From: Mycolicibacter longobardus | Lineage (GTDB): Bacteria; Actinomycetota; Actinomycetes; Mycobacteriales; Mycobacteriaceae | NCBI RefSeq assembly: GCF_002102265.1 | Contig: NZ_LQPG01000030.1 | Span: 1-64,000, forward strand | DNA length: 64,000 nucleotides | Direction: 5' to 3' | In this document: piece after piece, positions 1 to 9,029 of the stretch | Layout of the letters: each line of letters starts with the position of its first letter | Numbering within the stretch: the first letter of the stretch is position 1 | Program-made: the position numbers and the translations under genes | Notes under the pieces: model-generated | What the model was told of the DNA's origin: nothing | Database searches by the model: none | The model's input: only the letters and a program-made list of their open reading frames with translations

Positions 1-822
1 GGCGGGGCCGGCGGGGTGGGCGGTGCCGGAGCCGGCGGCGGTGACGGCGGAGCCGGTGGCTGGTTCATGGGTCTGGGCGGTGTCGGCGGCGCGGGCGGTG
101 CAGGTGCGGTCGGCGGTACCGGGGGTGTGGGAGTCGGCATGCTGCTCGGCACCGGAGGTACCGGCGGTGCCGGCGGCGACGGCGAGATCGGTGGTGCAGA
201 CGGCGGCGCCGGCAGTGTTGGCGGCGCGGGTGGTGTTGGTGGGGCCGGAAACTGGTGGATGGGCCGCGGCGGTGACGGCGGGTCGGGCGGGGACGGCGGC
301 GCCGGTCTGGGCGGCATGTGGGGCGGCGACGGGGGCGCCGGTGGTACCGGTGGCGCGGGCGGCCTACTGTTGGGCCGAGGCGGCGACGGTGGCTATGGCG
401 GCGCGGGCGGCGCGGGCGGCGTAGGCGGTTCGGCCGACAGCGGTGCGGGCGGCTTCGGTGGCGCGGCTGGTTTCCTGGGCGCCGCGGGCATCAGCGCGGC
501 GCCGTACGTCGAGCAGACCCAGTGGGTGTCCTACGAAGACGGGACCAGCCTGCGGGTCTACCCGACCGACACCGCCCGGTCCGAGGCCGGTGAACCCGGC
601 ACGCTGCGGGAGGGCGAGCAGGCCTGGTCGGAGGTGGTGAAGCGCGACCCGAACGCCAACACACCCGGCATGCGCGCGCAGTTCCTGTGCCACTGGCAGT
701 TCGCCGAGTTCATTCAGCCCGGTAAGACCAGCTGGAACCTGGAGCCGTGGCGTCCGGTGGTGAGCACCCTGGACATGCTCGCCAACGGCTGCAACCCCGG
801 CGGCGCCGAGGAACCGTTCTAA
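1..822 (+). CDS. PE-PGRS-like glycine-rich protein with DUF2599 C-terminus (5' partial)
   Basis: The reading frame is open from the first base, so the N-terminus, including any PE domain, lies outside the window. About the first 160 codons are GGAGG/GGDGG-type repeats typical of the mycobacterial PGRS region. The last ~105 residues are not repetitive and carry the pattern W-V-S-Y, LRVYPT, a central AW and a late CHWQF then SWNLEPWRP, which I recognise as DUF2599. That domain occurs in secreted mycobacterial proteins of unknown role. In M. tuberculosis a PE gene (PE14) also lies just beyond glgC. It ends convergently with glgC, overlapping it by 4 bp. The PGRS-like label rests on composition only, because no PE domain can be seen here. 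Confidence 0.8.
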   Translation, partial: GGAGGVGGAGAGGGDGGAGGWFMGLGGVGGAGGAGAVGGTGGVGVGMLLGTGGTGGAGGDGEIGGADGGAGSVGGAGGVGGAGNWWMGRGGDGGSGGDGGAGLGGMWGGDGGAGGTGGAGGLLLGRGGDGGYGGAGGAGGVGGSADSGAGGFGGAAGFLGAAGISAAPYVEQTQWVSYEDGTSLRVYPTDTARSEAGEPGTLREGEQAWSEVVKRDPNANTPGMRAQFLCHWQFAEFIQPGKTSWNLEPWRPVVSTLDMLANGCNPGGAEEPF

Positions 823-2033
823 ATCCACACACCTTTACCGACGGCGACCACGCCGCCGGCACTGATGGAGAACCGCTCCCGGTCCTTCTCCAGGTCGACA
901 CCGATCATCTCGCCGGGTCCGACCACGACGTTCTTGTCCAGGATCGCGTGCCGGACAACCGCGCCGCGTCCCACCCGCGTACCGGGCATAATGACGCTGT
1001 CCTCCACGATCGCGCCGTCGTCGATCACCACGTTCGACGACAACACCGAGTTGCGCACCGAGCCCGCCGAGATGACGCTGCCCGCGCCCACCACCGACTC
1101 CTGCGCCGAGCCGCCGTTGACGAACTTCGCCGGCGCCAGGTTCTCGGTGGCGCCGTGAATGGGCCAGCGCGTGTTGTACAGGTTGAAGATCGGGTGCGCT
1201 GACACCAGGTCCATGTGCGCGTCGTAGAACGCGTCCAGGGTTCCGACGTCGCGCCAGTAGCCGCGGTCACGCTCGGTTGCGCCGGGCACCTCGTTGTCGG
1301 AGAAGTCGTAGACGGCGGCCAGCCCGTCGGTCACCAGGCGCGGCATGATGTCGCCGCCCATGTCGTGATCGGAGTGATCGTCGTCGGCGTCGGCACGGAT
1401 TGCGTCGATCAGCACCTTGGTGGTGAACACGTAGTTGCCCATCGACACATACGTGCTGTCGGGATCATCGGGCGTTCCGGGCGGGTTCACCGGCTTCTCC
1501 ATGAAGCCGCGGATCCGGCCGGAGTCGTCGGCGTCGATGCAGCCGAACGACGATGCCTCGGCGCGCGGCACCCGAACACCGGCGACCGTCGCCCCGGCTC
1601 CGCTGTCGATGTGGAAGTGCACCATCTGCTCGGGGTCCATCCGGTACACGTGGTCGGCGCCGAAGACCACGATGTAGTCCGGGTCTTCGTCGAAGATCAG
1701 GTTCAGCGACTGATAGATCGCGTCGGCCGACCCGGTGTACCAGCGCGGCCCGAGCCGCTGTTGGGCCGGCACCGGGGTGATGTACTCACCCGCCAGACCG
1801 CTCAACCGCCAATTCTGCGAGATGTGCCGGTCCAGCGAATGCGACTTGTACTGCGTCAGAACGCAGATCCGCAGGTAGCGCGCGTTGACCAGGTTCGACA
1901 GCACGAAGTCGATCAGCCGGTAGGCCCCCCCGAAGGGGACCGCCGGCTTGGCCCGGTCCACGGTCAGTGGGTGCAACCGCTTGCCCTCACCACCGGCCAG
2001 GACGATGCCCAGTACGTGCGGCACTTCCCTCAT
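819..2033 (-). CDS. glgC: Glucose-1-phosphate adenylyltransferase GlgC
   Basis: Makes ADP-glucose from glucose-1-phosphate and ATP, the donor for glycogen and for maltose-1-phosphate made by the divergent GlgM. The 404-residue product opens with [20 protein letters not shown], whose GGEGKR is the pyrophosphorylase signature. [11 protein letters not shown] follows, and the C-terminal third is a left-handed beta-helix with hexapeptide repeats ([17 protein letters not shown]). I chose the ATG at 2033 because it gives the family's usual 404 residues; a GTG two codons upstream (2039) is the alternative. The gene is divergent from glgM with 124 bp between, a shared promoter region. The sequence is close to the M. 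tuberculosis enzyme along its whole length. Confidence 0.97.
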   Translation of the reverse strand: MREVPHVLGIVLAGGEGKRLHPLTVDRAKPAVPFGGAYRLIDFVLSNLVNARYLRICVLTQYKSHSLDRHISQNWRLSGLAGEYITPVPAQQRLGPRWYTGSADAIYQSLNLIFDEDPDYIVVFGADHVYRMDPEQMVHFHIDSGAGATVAGVRVPRAEASSFGCIDADDSGRIRGFMEKPVNPPGTPDDPDSTYVSMGNYVFTTKVLIDAIRADADDDHSDHDMGGDIMPRLVTDGLAAVYDFSDNEVPGATERDRGYWRDVGTLDAFYDAHMDLVSAHPIFNLYNTRWPIHGATENLAPAKFVNGGSAQESVVGAGSVISAGSVRNSVLSSNVVIDDGAIVEDSVIMPGTRVGRGAVVRHAILDKNVVVGPGEMIGVDLEKDRERFSISAGGVVAVGKGVWI

Positions 2034-2157
2034 GGGCACAAACCTATCGGCCGCGTCGGAGCGCTGCCAGCCGACCGCGCGATTGTCGACGGTTCGTAAC
2101 AGATTGCCGGTCGATCCGCTGCGCGGAGGACGGCCGGCGACCGCTACCGTGCGGGTT

Positions 2158-3318
2158 ATGCGGGTAGCGATGCTGACTCGGGAATATCCCCCGGAGATCT
2201 ACGGCGGTGCAGGTGTCCATGTCACCAACCTGGTGGAAGCCCTGCGACGGTTGTGCCACGTCGATGTGCACTGCATGGGCGCCCCCCGGCCGGGCGCGCA
2301 GGCGCATCAGCCCGATCCTGCGCTGCGGGACGCGAATCCGGCGCTGGGAACCCTGTCGGCCGACCTGACCATGGTCGACGCCGTCGCCGGGGCCGACGTC
2401 GTGCACTCCCACACCTGGTACACGGCCATGGCCGGCCGGCTGGCGGCGCTGCTGCACGACGTCCCGCATGTGCTGACCGCACATTCGCTGGAACCGCTGC
2501 GGCCCTGGAAGGCCGAGCAGTTGGGGGGCGGCTACCGGGTGTCGTCCTGGGCCGAGCGGGAGGCCACCACGGCCGCCGACGCCGTCATCGCGGTCAGCTC
2601 GGCTATGCGCGACGACCTGCTGCGGGTCTATCCGGACCTGCGACCCGACCGCGTGCACGTCATCTACAGCGGTATCGACACCGACGTGTGGCACCCGCAG
2701 CCGGTCGGGCCGGACTCGATGCCCGCCGAGCTCGGTGTCGACCCGGACCGGCCCATGGTGGCCTTCGTCGGACGGATCACCCGGCAGAAGGGCGTGGCCC
2801 ATCTGGTGGCCGCCGCGCACGGGTTCCACCCCGACGCGCAACTGGTGCTGTGCGCCGGCGCCCCCGACACACCTGAGCTTGCCGACGAGGTCAGGGCCGC
2901 GGTCGCCGACCTGGCCGCGACGCGTAGCGGGGTGTTCTGGGTCCAGGAGACCCTACCGGCCCGACAGATCCGGGAATTGCTTTCGGCGGCAACGGTGTTC
3001 GTCTGTCCGTCGGTCTACGAGCCGTTGGGGATCGTAAATCTGGAGGCGATGGCCAGCGGCACCGCGGTGGTGGCGTCCGACGTCGGCGGCATACCGGAGG
3101 TGGTCACCGACGGCGTGACCGGCACCCTGGTCCACTACGACGCCGCCGACCCGGACGGCTATCACGCCGGCCTGGCCGAGGCGGTCAACGAGTTGATCAC
3201 CGACCCGGACCTGGAGCGACGTTACGGCGACGCCGGCAGGCGCCGCTGCGAGGAGGTCTTTTCCTGGGCGCGGGTGGCCGAGCAGACCCTGGCCGTCTAT
3301 CGGCAGGCGGGCCGCTAG
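2158..3318 (+). CDS. glgM: Alpha-maltose-1-phosphate synthase GlgM (GT4 glycosyltransferase, formerly GlgA)
   Basis: A GT4-family glycosyltransferase of 386 residues, matching the 387 of M. tuberculosis Rv1212c. It is known to transfer glucose from ADP-glucose to glucose-1-phosphate, giving maltose-1-phosphate for the GlgE alpha-glucan pathway. The N-terminus [15 protein letters not shown] is the nucleotide-sugar/acceptor glycine loop. The second Rossmann domain has [12 protein letters not shown] and ends in the retaining GT4 motif [17 protein letters not shown] (the E-x7-E pair). The start is the ATG in front of [11 protein letters not shown]. Its gene is divergent from glgC, which supplies its donor substrate. 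Confidence 0.95.
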   Translation: MRVAMLTREYPPEIYGGAGVHVTNLVEALRRLCHVDVHCMGAPRPGAQAHQPDPALRDANPALGTLSADLTMVDAVAGADVVHSHTWYTAMAGRLAALLHDVPHVLTAHSLEPLRPWKAEQLGGGYRVSSWAEREATTAADAVIAVSSAMRDDLLRVYPDLRPDRVHVIYSGIDTDVWHPQPVGPDSMPAELGVDPDRPMVAFVGRITRQKGVAHLVAAAHGFHPDAQLVLCAGAPDTPELADEVRAAVADLAATRSGVFWVQETLPARQIRELLSAATVFVCPSVYEPLGIVNLEAMASGTAVVASDVGGIPEVVTDGVTGTLVHYDAADPDGYHAGLAEAVNELITDPDLERRYGDAGRRRCEEVFSWARVAEQTLAVYRQAGR

Positions 3319-3330
3319 CCACACCCCGGT

Positions 3331-3498
3331 CTAGCTGGTGACGGCTTTGAGTTCGTCGCCCAGCGCAGCGGCCTCGTCGGGAGTCAACTCGACGACCAGC
3401 CGTCCGCCACCCTCGAGCGGTACCCGCATCACGATGCCACGCCCCTCTTTGGTCGCTTCCAGTGGACCGTCACCGGTCCGGGGCTTCATCGCCGCCAT
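3331..3498 (-). CDS. DUF3117 small conserved protein (Rv1211-like)
   Basis: A 55-residue protein starting MAAMKPRTGDGPLEATKEGR and ending with an acidic/Ala helix around LTPDEAAALGDELKAV. This is the DUF3117 family, found across actinobacteria and of unknown function. M. tuberculosis has it (Rv1211) at the same position beside glgM. A good ribosome site (GGAGGGAG) lies about 8 bases before the ATG. It ends 12 bp from the convergent glgM stop. No catalytic residues are evident, so the function is not inferred. Confidence 0.9.
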   Translation of the reverse strand: MAAMKPRTGDGPLEATKEGRGIVMRVPLEGGGRLVVELTPDEAAALGDELKAVTS

Positions 3499-3664
3499 CG
3501 AGTGCTCCCTCCAGGTACCAGCCCGCGGGCCGTGCCCTTAATCTGCGCCGGGTGTGCACCGCAGTCGCAGCGTCCGGCTTCGAACCGCAAATTCACTCCG
3601 CCATTCTCCCCTATCGGCGACGCTGCGTGCACAAGACCCGTTTCCGGATCGCATTTTAGTCCAT

Positions 3665-4240
3665 CTAGGCAGTTGCCGACGGCACCCAACATGTCTGGAC
3701 ATGGTCGTCGACCATGCCGGTGGCCTGCATCAACGCATACGCAGTGGTGGGGCCGACGAATCGAAACCCGCGGCGCTTCAATTCGCGGGCCATCGCCGTC
3801 GATTCCGGCGTGACGGCCGGAATTTCCGACAGGGCCGCCGGACGAGGGCGGGGCGGCGGGGCGAATGACCACAAAAGCTCCGCCAAATCGGTGGATCCCA
3901 GATCGATGGTCGCCCGGGCGTTGGCGATCGTCGCCTCGATCTTGGCCCGGTTGCGCACGATGCCCGCGTCGCCCAACAGCCGCGCGACATCGGCGTCGGT
4001 GTAGCGCGCGATGGCCTCGACGTCGAAGTCGGCGAACGCGCGCCGGAAATTCTCCCGCTTGCGCAGGATCACCAGCCACGACAGCCCACTCTGGAAGGCC
4101 TCCAGGCTGACCCGCTCGAACAGCGCGGCCGGGTCGCGCACCGGACGGCCCCACTCCTGGTCGTGGTAGTCGCGGTACAGCTCCGAAGCGCTGTCGACCC
4201 AGCCGCACCGAACCAGGCCGTCGTCGGGCGCGCGGCTCAA
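3665..4240 (-). CDS. tagA: DNA-3-methyladenine glycosylase I
   Basis: Base-excision repair glycosylase that removes 3-methyladenine from alkylated DNA. The 191-residue product has the Tag-family N-terminus RCGWV...YHDQEWGRP with the Glu/Trp pocket residues, the FERVSLEAFQSGLSW helix and the HhH-like region IVRNRAKIEATIANA. It ends in GFRFVGPTTAYALMQA and MVDDHVQTC. Cys and His residues at both ends (RC near residue 12, HD, then DH...C) fit the zinc-snap of the family. The start is a TTG overlapping the stop of the upstream DivIVA-like gene by 4 bp, suggesting translational coupling. It lacks the short basic tail of the M. tuberculosis protein. Confidence 0.95.
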   Translation of the reverse strand: MSRAPDDGLVRCGWVDSASELYRDYHDQEWGRPVRDPAALFERVSLEAFQSGLSWLVILRKRENFRRAFADFDVEAIARYTDADVARLLGDAGIVRNRAKIEATIANARATIDLGSTDLAELLWSFAPPPRPRPAALSEIPAVTPESTAMARELKRRGFRFVGPTTAYALMQATGMVDDHVQTCWVPSATA

Positions 4241-4548
4241 CTCGACTCCGCCGAGTTCCCGGCGGTCGACTGCGCCGCGGCGAGCTGCCCGCGCAGCTGG
4301 TCGAGCTCGGCTCCGAGGCGTTCCAGCACCCAGTCCACCTCGCCGGTGTTGTAACCGCGCAGCACCTGGGAGAACTTGACCGCATCGACGTCAGCGCCGG
4401 TGACGCCCGAAGCCGGCAGCATGGTCGCCGTGGTCGCCCGCGGCAACGGCGGCAGCTGCTCACCCCGGCCGAACAGCACGCTGGCCACCCCGAACAGCAG
4501 CAGCGCGGTGAGGACGAGCACAACGAGATACAGCAACACCAGTGTCAC
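4237..4548 (-). CDS. Membrane-anchored DivIVA-domain protein (Rv1209-like)
   Basis: A 103-residue protein with one N-terminal transmembrane helix (about residues 3-25, LVLLYLVVLVLTALLLFGV). A short linker follows, then a DivIVA-type segment VKFSQVLRGYNTGEVDWVLE that continues as a coiled coil (LGAELDQLRGQLAAA). DivIVA domains bind curved or polar membranes and recruit cell-wall growth proteins; the exact role of this small form is unknown. It starts at GTG 4548 and is coupled to tagA by a 4-bp overlap. The order gpgS, this gene, tagA is the same as in M. tuberculosis. Confidence 0.85.
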   Translation of the reverse strand: MTLVLLYLVVLVLTALLLFGVASVLFGRGEQLPPLPRATTATMLPASGVTGADVDAVKFSQVLRGYNTGEVDWVLERLGAELDQLRGQLAAAQSTAGNSAESS

Positions 4549-4598
4549 GGCATCGATAGTGCCTCATCCGGCGAGTTCACGACCACCACCGCGATGGG

Positions 4599-5546
4599 TC
4601 AGCGCTGGCGCAGCGTGTTCATCGGCGGCCGGTCGACCAGCGACAGCGGCGTGGTGCGTGGCAGAAAGTCCACCCCGTCCGGACCGTCGGCTACGTACTG
4701 GGTGAGCCCCACCCCCGAGTCCGGGACTCCGCACCGCGACAGCAGGGTGGCCACGACTTGACGGCTCATCACGGCCAGCTCCGCCAGCGGGCGGTTGCGG
4801 TGAGCCCGCACCCCCAGGTTGACCTGGGCGATGGCCTCCAGACCCAACCGGTCGTAGGTGTCGATCAGCAGCCCGATCTCCACCCCGTAGCCGGGCGCGA
4901 ACGGTACGGACGCCAGGAGCTCGCGGCTGCCCGCGTATTCACCGCCCAGCGGCTGCAGCACCGCGCCCAGATCCGGCCGCAGCGCGGTCAGCAGCGGCCG
5001 GGCGACCAGCTCGGTGACCCGGCCACCACCGGTGGCGTCCTCGGTGCCGTTGACCTTCAGCGGCCGCCGGTAGAAGCCCTTGACCAGGTGGATGCCGTCA
5101 CCGGTGAGCAGGGGCCCCACCAGGTTGGGCACGAACATCGGGTCGGGGTCGATGAGGTCGGAGTCCACGAACACCACGATGTCGCCGCTGGTCGCGGCCA
5201 GCGACCGCCACAGCGCCTCACCCTTGCCGGGCTGCGGCGCGACCTCGGGAACCGCCTGCTCGCGGCTGACGACGCGGGCCCCTGCGGCGATGGAGCGGAT
5301 CTCGGTGTCGTCGGTGGATCCGGAGTCCAGCACGATGAGTTCGTCGACCAGGTTGTCGACCAGTGGGGTGATGCTGTCGATGACCGATTCGATGGTGGCC
5401 TGCTCGTTCAACGCGGGCAGCACCACCGAGATGGTGCGGCCGGTCTTGGCCTTGGCCGCCAACAGCTCGGCGACCGTCCAGTCCGGACGGCTCCAGGTGC
5501 GCCCGGCCAGCCGGGTGTCACCCGGTGCTGCCACCAGGTCGGTCAT
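4599..5546 (-). CDS. gpgS: Glucosyl-3-phosphoglycerate synthase
   Basis: GT81-family enzyme that transfers glucose from an NDP-glucose to 3-phosphoglycerate, the first step of methylglucose lipopolysaccharide synthesis. The 315-residue product has the GT-A core TISVVLPALNEQATIESVI, LIVLDSGSTDDTE, the phosphate-binding PGKGEALWRS and the metal-binding IVVFVDSDLIDPDP (DSD). It ends with the conserved SLVDRPPM. The ATG at 5546 has a clear AAGGGGA site upstream and overlaps the folP2 stop as ATGA, so the two are probably translated together. The N-terminus is a few residues shorter than that of M. tuberculosis Rv1208. Confidence 0.96.
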   Translation of the reverse strand: MTDLVAAPGDTRLAGRTWSRPDWTVAELLAAKAKTGRTISVVLPALNEQATIESVIDSITPLVDNLVDELIVLDSGSTDDTEIRSIAAGARVVSREQAVPEVAPQPGKGEALWRSLAATSGDIVVFVDSDLIDPDPMFVPNLVGPLLTGDGIHLVKGFYRRPLKVNGTEDATGGGRVTELVARPLLTALRPDLGAVLQPLGGEYAGSRELLASVPFAPGYGVEIGLLIDTYDRLGLEAIAQVNLGVRAHRNRPLAELAVMSRQVVATLLSRCGVPDSGVGLTQYVADGPDGVDFLPRTTPLSLVDRPPMNTLRQR

Positions 5547-6418
5547 GCCAATCCCCTTACTGTGCGGGTCGGGGCCCGCACGCCCTGGATCGATGCCACC
5601 ATCTCCAGTACGCGCCGGGTCGGCCCGACCTCGTGAACCCGAAACATCCGGGCTCCGGCGGCCGCCGCCAACGCGGTGGCCGCCAACGTTCCCTCCAGCC
5701 GTTCGGTCAGACCCACACCAAGAGTCTCCCCGATGAAGTCTTTGTTGGAGAGCGCCATCAGCACCGGCCATCCGGTACCGACCAAGTCCTCCGTGTGTCG
5801 CAACAACGCTAGCCCGTGGAAGGTGTTCTTGCCGAAATCATGGGTCGGGTCGATCAGCACGCGGTCGCGCGCCACCCCGGCCGCGACCGCGCGTTCCGCG
5901 GCCGCGGTGACCTCGCTGATCACCGCTTTCACCACCCCGTCGACGCTGGTGCCGTAGCTCACCCGGAACGGGCGGGTGCGCGGCTGCGCACCCCCGGTGT
6001 GCGAACAGACCAGGCCCGCGCCGAATTCCGCGGCGACCGCGGGCAGCTCCGGGTCGACTCCGCCCCAGGTGTCGTTGATCAGGTCGGCGCCGGCCGCGCA
6101 GGCCCGTTTGGCCACCTCAGCGCGCCAGGTGTCGACGCTGATCAGCTGGTCCGGATAGGCGCTGCGCAGCCACTCGATGAACGGAACCACCCGGGCGGTC
6201 TCGGTGTCGACGTCGACCGTCTCTCCCGGCCCGGCTTTGACCCCGCCCACATCGATGACGTCGGCGCCGTCGGCCACCGCCCGGTGCACCGCGGACTTGG
6301 CCGCCTCGTCGGTGAAGGTGGCGCCCGCGTCGTAGAAGGAGTCCGGGGTGCGGTTGACGATCGCCATGATCAGCGCGCGATCTACCGCCACCGGACGACC
6401 GCAAAGGGTGGACTGCAC
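5543..6418 (-). CDS. folP2: Dihydropteroate synthase homologue FolP2
   Basis: A DHPS-fold TIM barrel. Visible are IMAIVNRTPDSFYD, VADGADVIDVGGVKAGPG, SVDTWRAEVA, INDTWGG and VLIDPTHDFGKNT. The glycine-rich FGKNT loop and the late FRVHEV align with DHPS, but mycobacterial FolP2 proteins are reported not to replace FolP1, so the reaction here is uncertain. Its coupling to gpgS suggests a cellular role tied to that pathway; this is inference. I chose GTG 6418 (291 residues) because upstream codons are unlike the family and run into a hairpin at 6475-6523. No strong ribosome site is visible there, so the start is the least certain part. Confidence 0.88.
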   Translation of the reverse strand: MQSTLCGRPVAVDRALIMAIVNRTPDSFYDAGATFTDEAAKSAVHRAVADGADVIDVGGVKAGPGETVDVDTETARVVPFIEWLRSAYPDQLISVDTWRAEVAKRACAAGADLINDTWGGVDPELPAVAAEFGAGLVCSHTGGAQPRTRPFRVSYGTSVDGVVKAVISEVTAAAERAVAAGVARDRVLIDPTHDFGKNTFHGLALLRHTEDLVGTGWPVLMALSNKDFIGETLGVGLTERLEGTLAATALAAAAGARMFRVHEVGPTRRVLEMVASIQGVRAPTRTVRGLA

Positions 6419-6474
6419 CCATCTATGGTGCCCGGTGGGTGTGGCGCCGCAATGCTCAGCCCTGTTCCGCCGAA

Positions 6475-6523
6475 ACCGACGTTTTGCAGAGAAAGTTCGA
6501 GTGACGGCCTGCAAAACGTCGGT
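6475..6523. repeat. Perfect 15-bp inverted repeat upstream of folP2
   Basis: The arms ACCGACGTTTTGCAG (6475-6489) and its exact complement (6509-6523) enclose a 19-base loop. It lies between the fadD6 stop (6545) and the folP2 start (6418), both on the minus strand. No T-run follows, so it is not a textbook intrinsic terminator. It could be a fadD6 3' hairpin, or a regulator site for folP2-gpgS. Confidence 0.8.
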
Positions 6524-6544
6524 CTGGGCGCAGGGGTACGGACC

Positions 6545-8323
6545 TCAGCCCTGGGGTCGCTTACCGGCGGCCACTTCGCCGGGGTAGTCGGCGTAGTAGG
6601 GCACGTACCCCTCCTCGCGCCCGGCCAGCACATACAGCGGGTCGGTCACGTCGGCGCCGTAGGCCTGCTCCCGCAGCTCCACCTTGCGACTCTTGAACGT
6701 CGTGGTGTGCGCCATCGACTCCACCAGCCGCACGAACAGCGGCGCCGCGTAAGAGGGCAGCTGTTCGTAGACGGTGCGGGCCAACCCGGCCCCGTCGAAG
6801 CTGGCGCCCTCACGCAGTTTGACCGCGGCCATCCCGGCCCGGCCGCCGGTGTGCGGCACCTCGACGCCGTAGACGGCGCATTCCTCAACCGACTCGTCGG
6901 CGGACAGCGCGGCCTCGACCTGCGTGGTGGCGACGTTCTCGCCCTTCCACCGGAAGGTGTCACCGAGCCGGTCGACGAACGCGGCGTGCCCCATGCCCTG
7001 CGGGCGCATCAGGTCACCGGTGTTGAACCAGCAGTCCCCGTCCCGGAAGGCGTTGCGCACCAGCTTCTTCTCGTTGGCCTCCGGGTCGGTGTAGCCGTCG
7101 AACGGCGAGAATCGGTTCACCGGACTCAGCAGCAGCCCGGGCTGCCCCGCCGGCACCCGGCGCACCCAGCCGTCCTCGCCGCGCACCGGCTGACCGGTGT
7201 CGGGGTCGTACTGCACGTAGGCCAGCGGCATCGGATACAAGCCGGTGCTGCGCGGCACGTTCAACACGTTGAGGAAAGCACTGTTGCTCTCGCTGGCGGC
7301 GTAGAACTCGCAGACCCGCTTGATGCCGAATCGGTGGGTGAACTCGTCCCAGATCTCCGGGCGGAGCCCGTTGCCGGCGATCACCCTTATCTTGTGGGCA
7401 CGATCGGTCGCCTTGGCCGGCTGATTGAGCAGGTAGCGGCAGAGCTCGCCGATGTAGACGAACGCCGTCGCGTCGGCGGCGATGACCTCATCCCAGAACC
7501 GCGAGGCGGAGAACGACTTCCCCAGCGCCAGCGTCGCACCGGCGTTGAGCACCGAGGACACCGCGACCGTCAGCGCATTGTTGTGGTAGAGCGGCAGGCA
7601 GCAGTACAGCGTGTCGGTGCCGCGCAGTCGCAGCCCGATGCCGCCGAATGTCGCCAACGCACGCAGCCACCGGTAGTGGGTCATCACGCTGGCCTTGGGA
7701 TAACCGGTGGTGCCCGAGGTGAAGATGTAGAACGCGGTGTCCTTGGCCAGCACCGCGTTGACCGACGCGGGGTTGCCGGCGGGCGCCGCGGCCCCCAGCC
7801 GTTCCAGATCCTCGATGGTGATCGGCGAGGCCTGGGCACCGCTGTCTTTCACGGCCTCGACCAGATCGGACTCCGCGACCAACAGCTTGGAGTCCAGCAG
7901 TCCGAGGCTGTGGGCCAGCACGTCGCCACGCTGGTGATAGTTGAGCATGCCGGCCACCCCGCCGCATTTGGCGACGGCCAGCATCATCAGCACCGCGTTG
8001 GGCGAGTTGCGCAGCATGATCCCGACCACGTCGCCATGGCCGACGCCGCGAGCGGCCAGCACAGCGGCATAGCGATTGACGGTCTCGTTGGCCTCGCGAT
8101 AGGTCAGCTGCTGGTAGCCGAACCGGATGAAGACCCGGTCGCTGAACCGCGCCGCCCGGTCCTGGAAGACTTTGCCGATCGACGACTTGGAGGTGGGTTG
8201 GGCCAGCAGTCCGGTCCGCAGCCCGCGCAGGATCCCCGGCGCGTCGGGCAACAGCCTGGGCACCCGGGTCACCACGTCGATAAGTCCCACCCGAGTGACG
8301 GTGCCGGAGTTGTGATCGGACAC
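6545..8323 (-). CDS. fadD6: Long-chain fatty-acyl-CoA synthetase FadD6
   Basis: ANL-superfamily acyl-CoA ligase that activates long-chain fatty acids with ATP and CoA. The product is about 592 residues. The AMP-binding P-loop is YIFTSGTTGYPKASV, followed by LPLYHNNAL, a YAASESNSAF region (A5-type motif), the hinge GDTFRWKGENVATTQVE and a C-terminal THTTTFK-like lysine region (TTTFKSRKVELR). GTG 8323 is preferred because GGGGGAA lies just upstream and the resulting N-terminus (SDHNSGTV) matches the family; an ATG seven codons earlier (8344) is possible. It resembles M. tuberculosis Rv1206 over its full length and keeps the same neighbours. Confidence 0.95.
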   Translation of the reverse strand: MSDHNSGTVTRVGLIDVVTRVPRLLPDAPGILRGLRTGLLAQPTSKSSIGKVFQDRAARFSDRVFIRFGYQQLTYREANETVNRYAAVLAARGVGHGDVVGIMLRNSPNAVLMMLAVAKCGGVAGMLNYHQRGDVLAHSLGLLDSKLLVAESDLVEAVKDSGAQASPITIEDLERLGAAAPAGNPASVNAVLAKDTAFYIFTSGTTGYPKASVMTHYRWLRALATFGGIGLRLRGTDTLYCCLPLYHNNALTVAVSSVLNAGATLALGKSFSASRFWDEVIAADATAFVYIGELCRYLLNQPAKATDRAHKIRVIAGNGLRPEIWDEFTHRFGIKRVCEFYAASESNSAFLNVLNVPRSTGLYPMPLAYVQYDPDTGQPVRGEDGWVRRVPAGQPGLLLSPVNRFSPFDGYTDPEANEKKLVRNAFRDGDCWFNTGDLMRPQGMGHAAFVDRLGDTFRWKGENVATTQVEAALSADESVEECAVYGVEVPHTGGRAGMAAVKLREGASFDGAGLARTVYEQLPSYAAPLFVRLVESMAHTTTFKSRKVELREQAYGADVTDPLYVLAGREEGYVPYYADYPGEVAAGKRPQG

Positions 8324-8365
8324 GCTGTTCCCCCGTTTTCCCACGATTCGGCCGAGGACCCAGTC

Positions 8366-8405
8366 GATCGCCAGCCCGGCGGAGCCGGGCGCAGCGGGTC
8401 GCCTG
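8366..8405 (-). repeat. 40-bp dispersed element, copy 1 (3' of the LOG gene)
   Basis: Read on the minus strand this element begins 12 bases after the LOG-gene stop and matches the element after dapD (13241-13280) at 37 of 40 positions, in the same orientation relative to the preceding gene. The core is GACCCGCTGCGCCCGGCTCC. It has no coding sense here. Confidence 0.85.
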
Positions 8406-8417
8406 CGAAGGCTCAGC

Positions 8418-8981
8418 CTAATCGGTACCGGAGGTACCGGGTGAACAGGCGTCCAGCGCCGCCTCCATCTCGTCGAACACCAGCAGCCGCTTCATCGCAC
8501 GCCCGGACACGTAGCCGGTATCGACCAGCCCGAACAGCCAGTTCCACAGCCCCGCGTAGTGACCGTCCGGGTCGAACAGCACCACCGGTTTGTCATGCAT
8601 GCCCAGATGCCCGGCGGTCCACGCTTCGAACATCTCTTCCAGCGTGCCGATCCCGCCCGGCAGGGTCAGGAAGGCATCGGCGCGTTCGTCCATCACCTGT
8701 TTGCGCTCACGCATGGTGTCGGTGACGATCAGCTCGTCGGCCTCCACATCGGCGACCTCGCGGTGCAGCAGAGCTTTCGGGATCACCCCGACGGTGCGGC
8801 CGCCGCGCTCCCGGGCGGCCACGGCCAGCGCACCCATCGCCGAGACGTTGCCGCCACCCCACACCAGCGTCCAGCCGCGCTCGGCGATCGCCACTCCGAC
8901 CTTGGCGGCCAGCGCCAGCAGGGCCGGATCAGTCGGGCCGGACGCGCAGTAGACACACACCGCCCATTCAGTCGACCGCAC
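8418..8981 (-). CDS. LOG-family (Lonely guy / TIGR00730) protein
   Basis: A Rossmann-fold protein with the LOG motifs VWGGGNVSAMGA (phosphate/nucleotide binding) and PGGIGTLEEMFEAW (PGGxGTxxE), plus the basic MRERKQVM. LOG enzymes hydrolyse nucleoside 5'-monophosphates such as cytokinin ribotides; M. tuberculosis Rv1205 is reported as a cytokinin-producing LOG, and this gene holds the same position beside fadD6. GTG 8981 gives 187 residues, the length of Rv1205, although no strong ribosome site precedes it. It is divergent from the ATPase gene at 9030. Confidence 0.9.
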   Translation of the reverse strand: MRSTEWAVCVYCASGPTDPALLALAAKVGVAIAERGWTLVWGGGNVSAMGALAVAARERGGRTVGVIPKALLHREVADVEADELIVTDTMRERKQVMDERADAFLTLPGGIGTLEEMFEAWTAGHLGMHDKPVVLFDPDGHYAGLWNWLFGLVDTGYVSGRAMKRLLVFDEMEAALDACSPGTSGTD

Positions 8982-9029
8982 AACCGAAAGGTTAACCGGC
9001 GGGTGGCCGGAGTCCGTAAAATCTCCGCG

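Noticed and set aside
5816..8725. Very long plus-strand open frame (969 codons) opposite folP2 and fadD6
   Set aside because: It lies antisense to two well-recognised genes and is low in family-like motifs (Arg, His, Gly-rich). High GC suppresses stops in this frame; it is a shadow.
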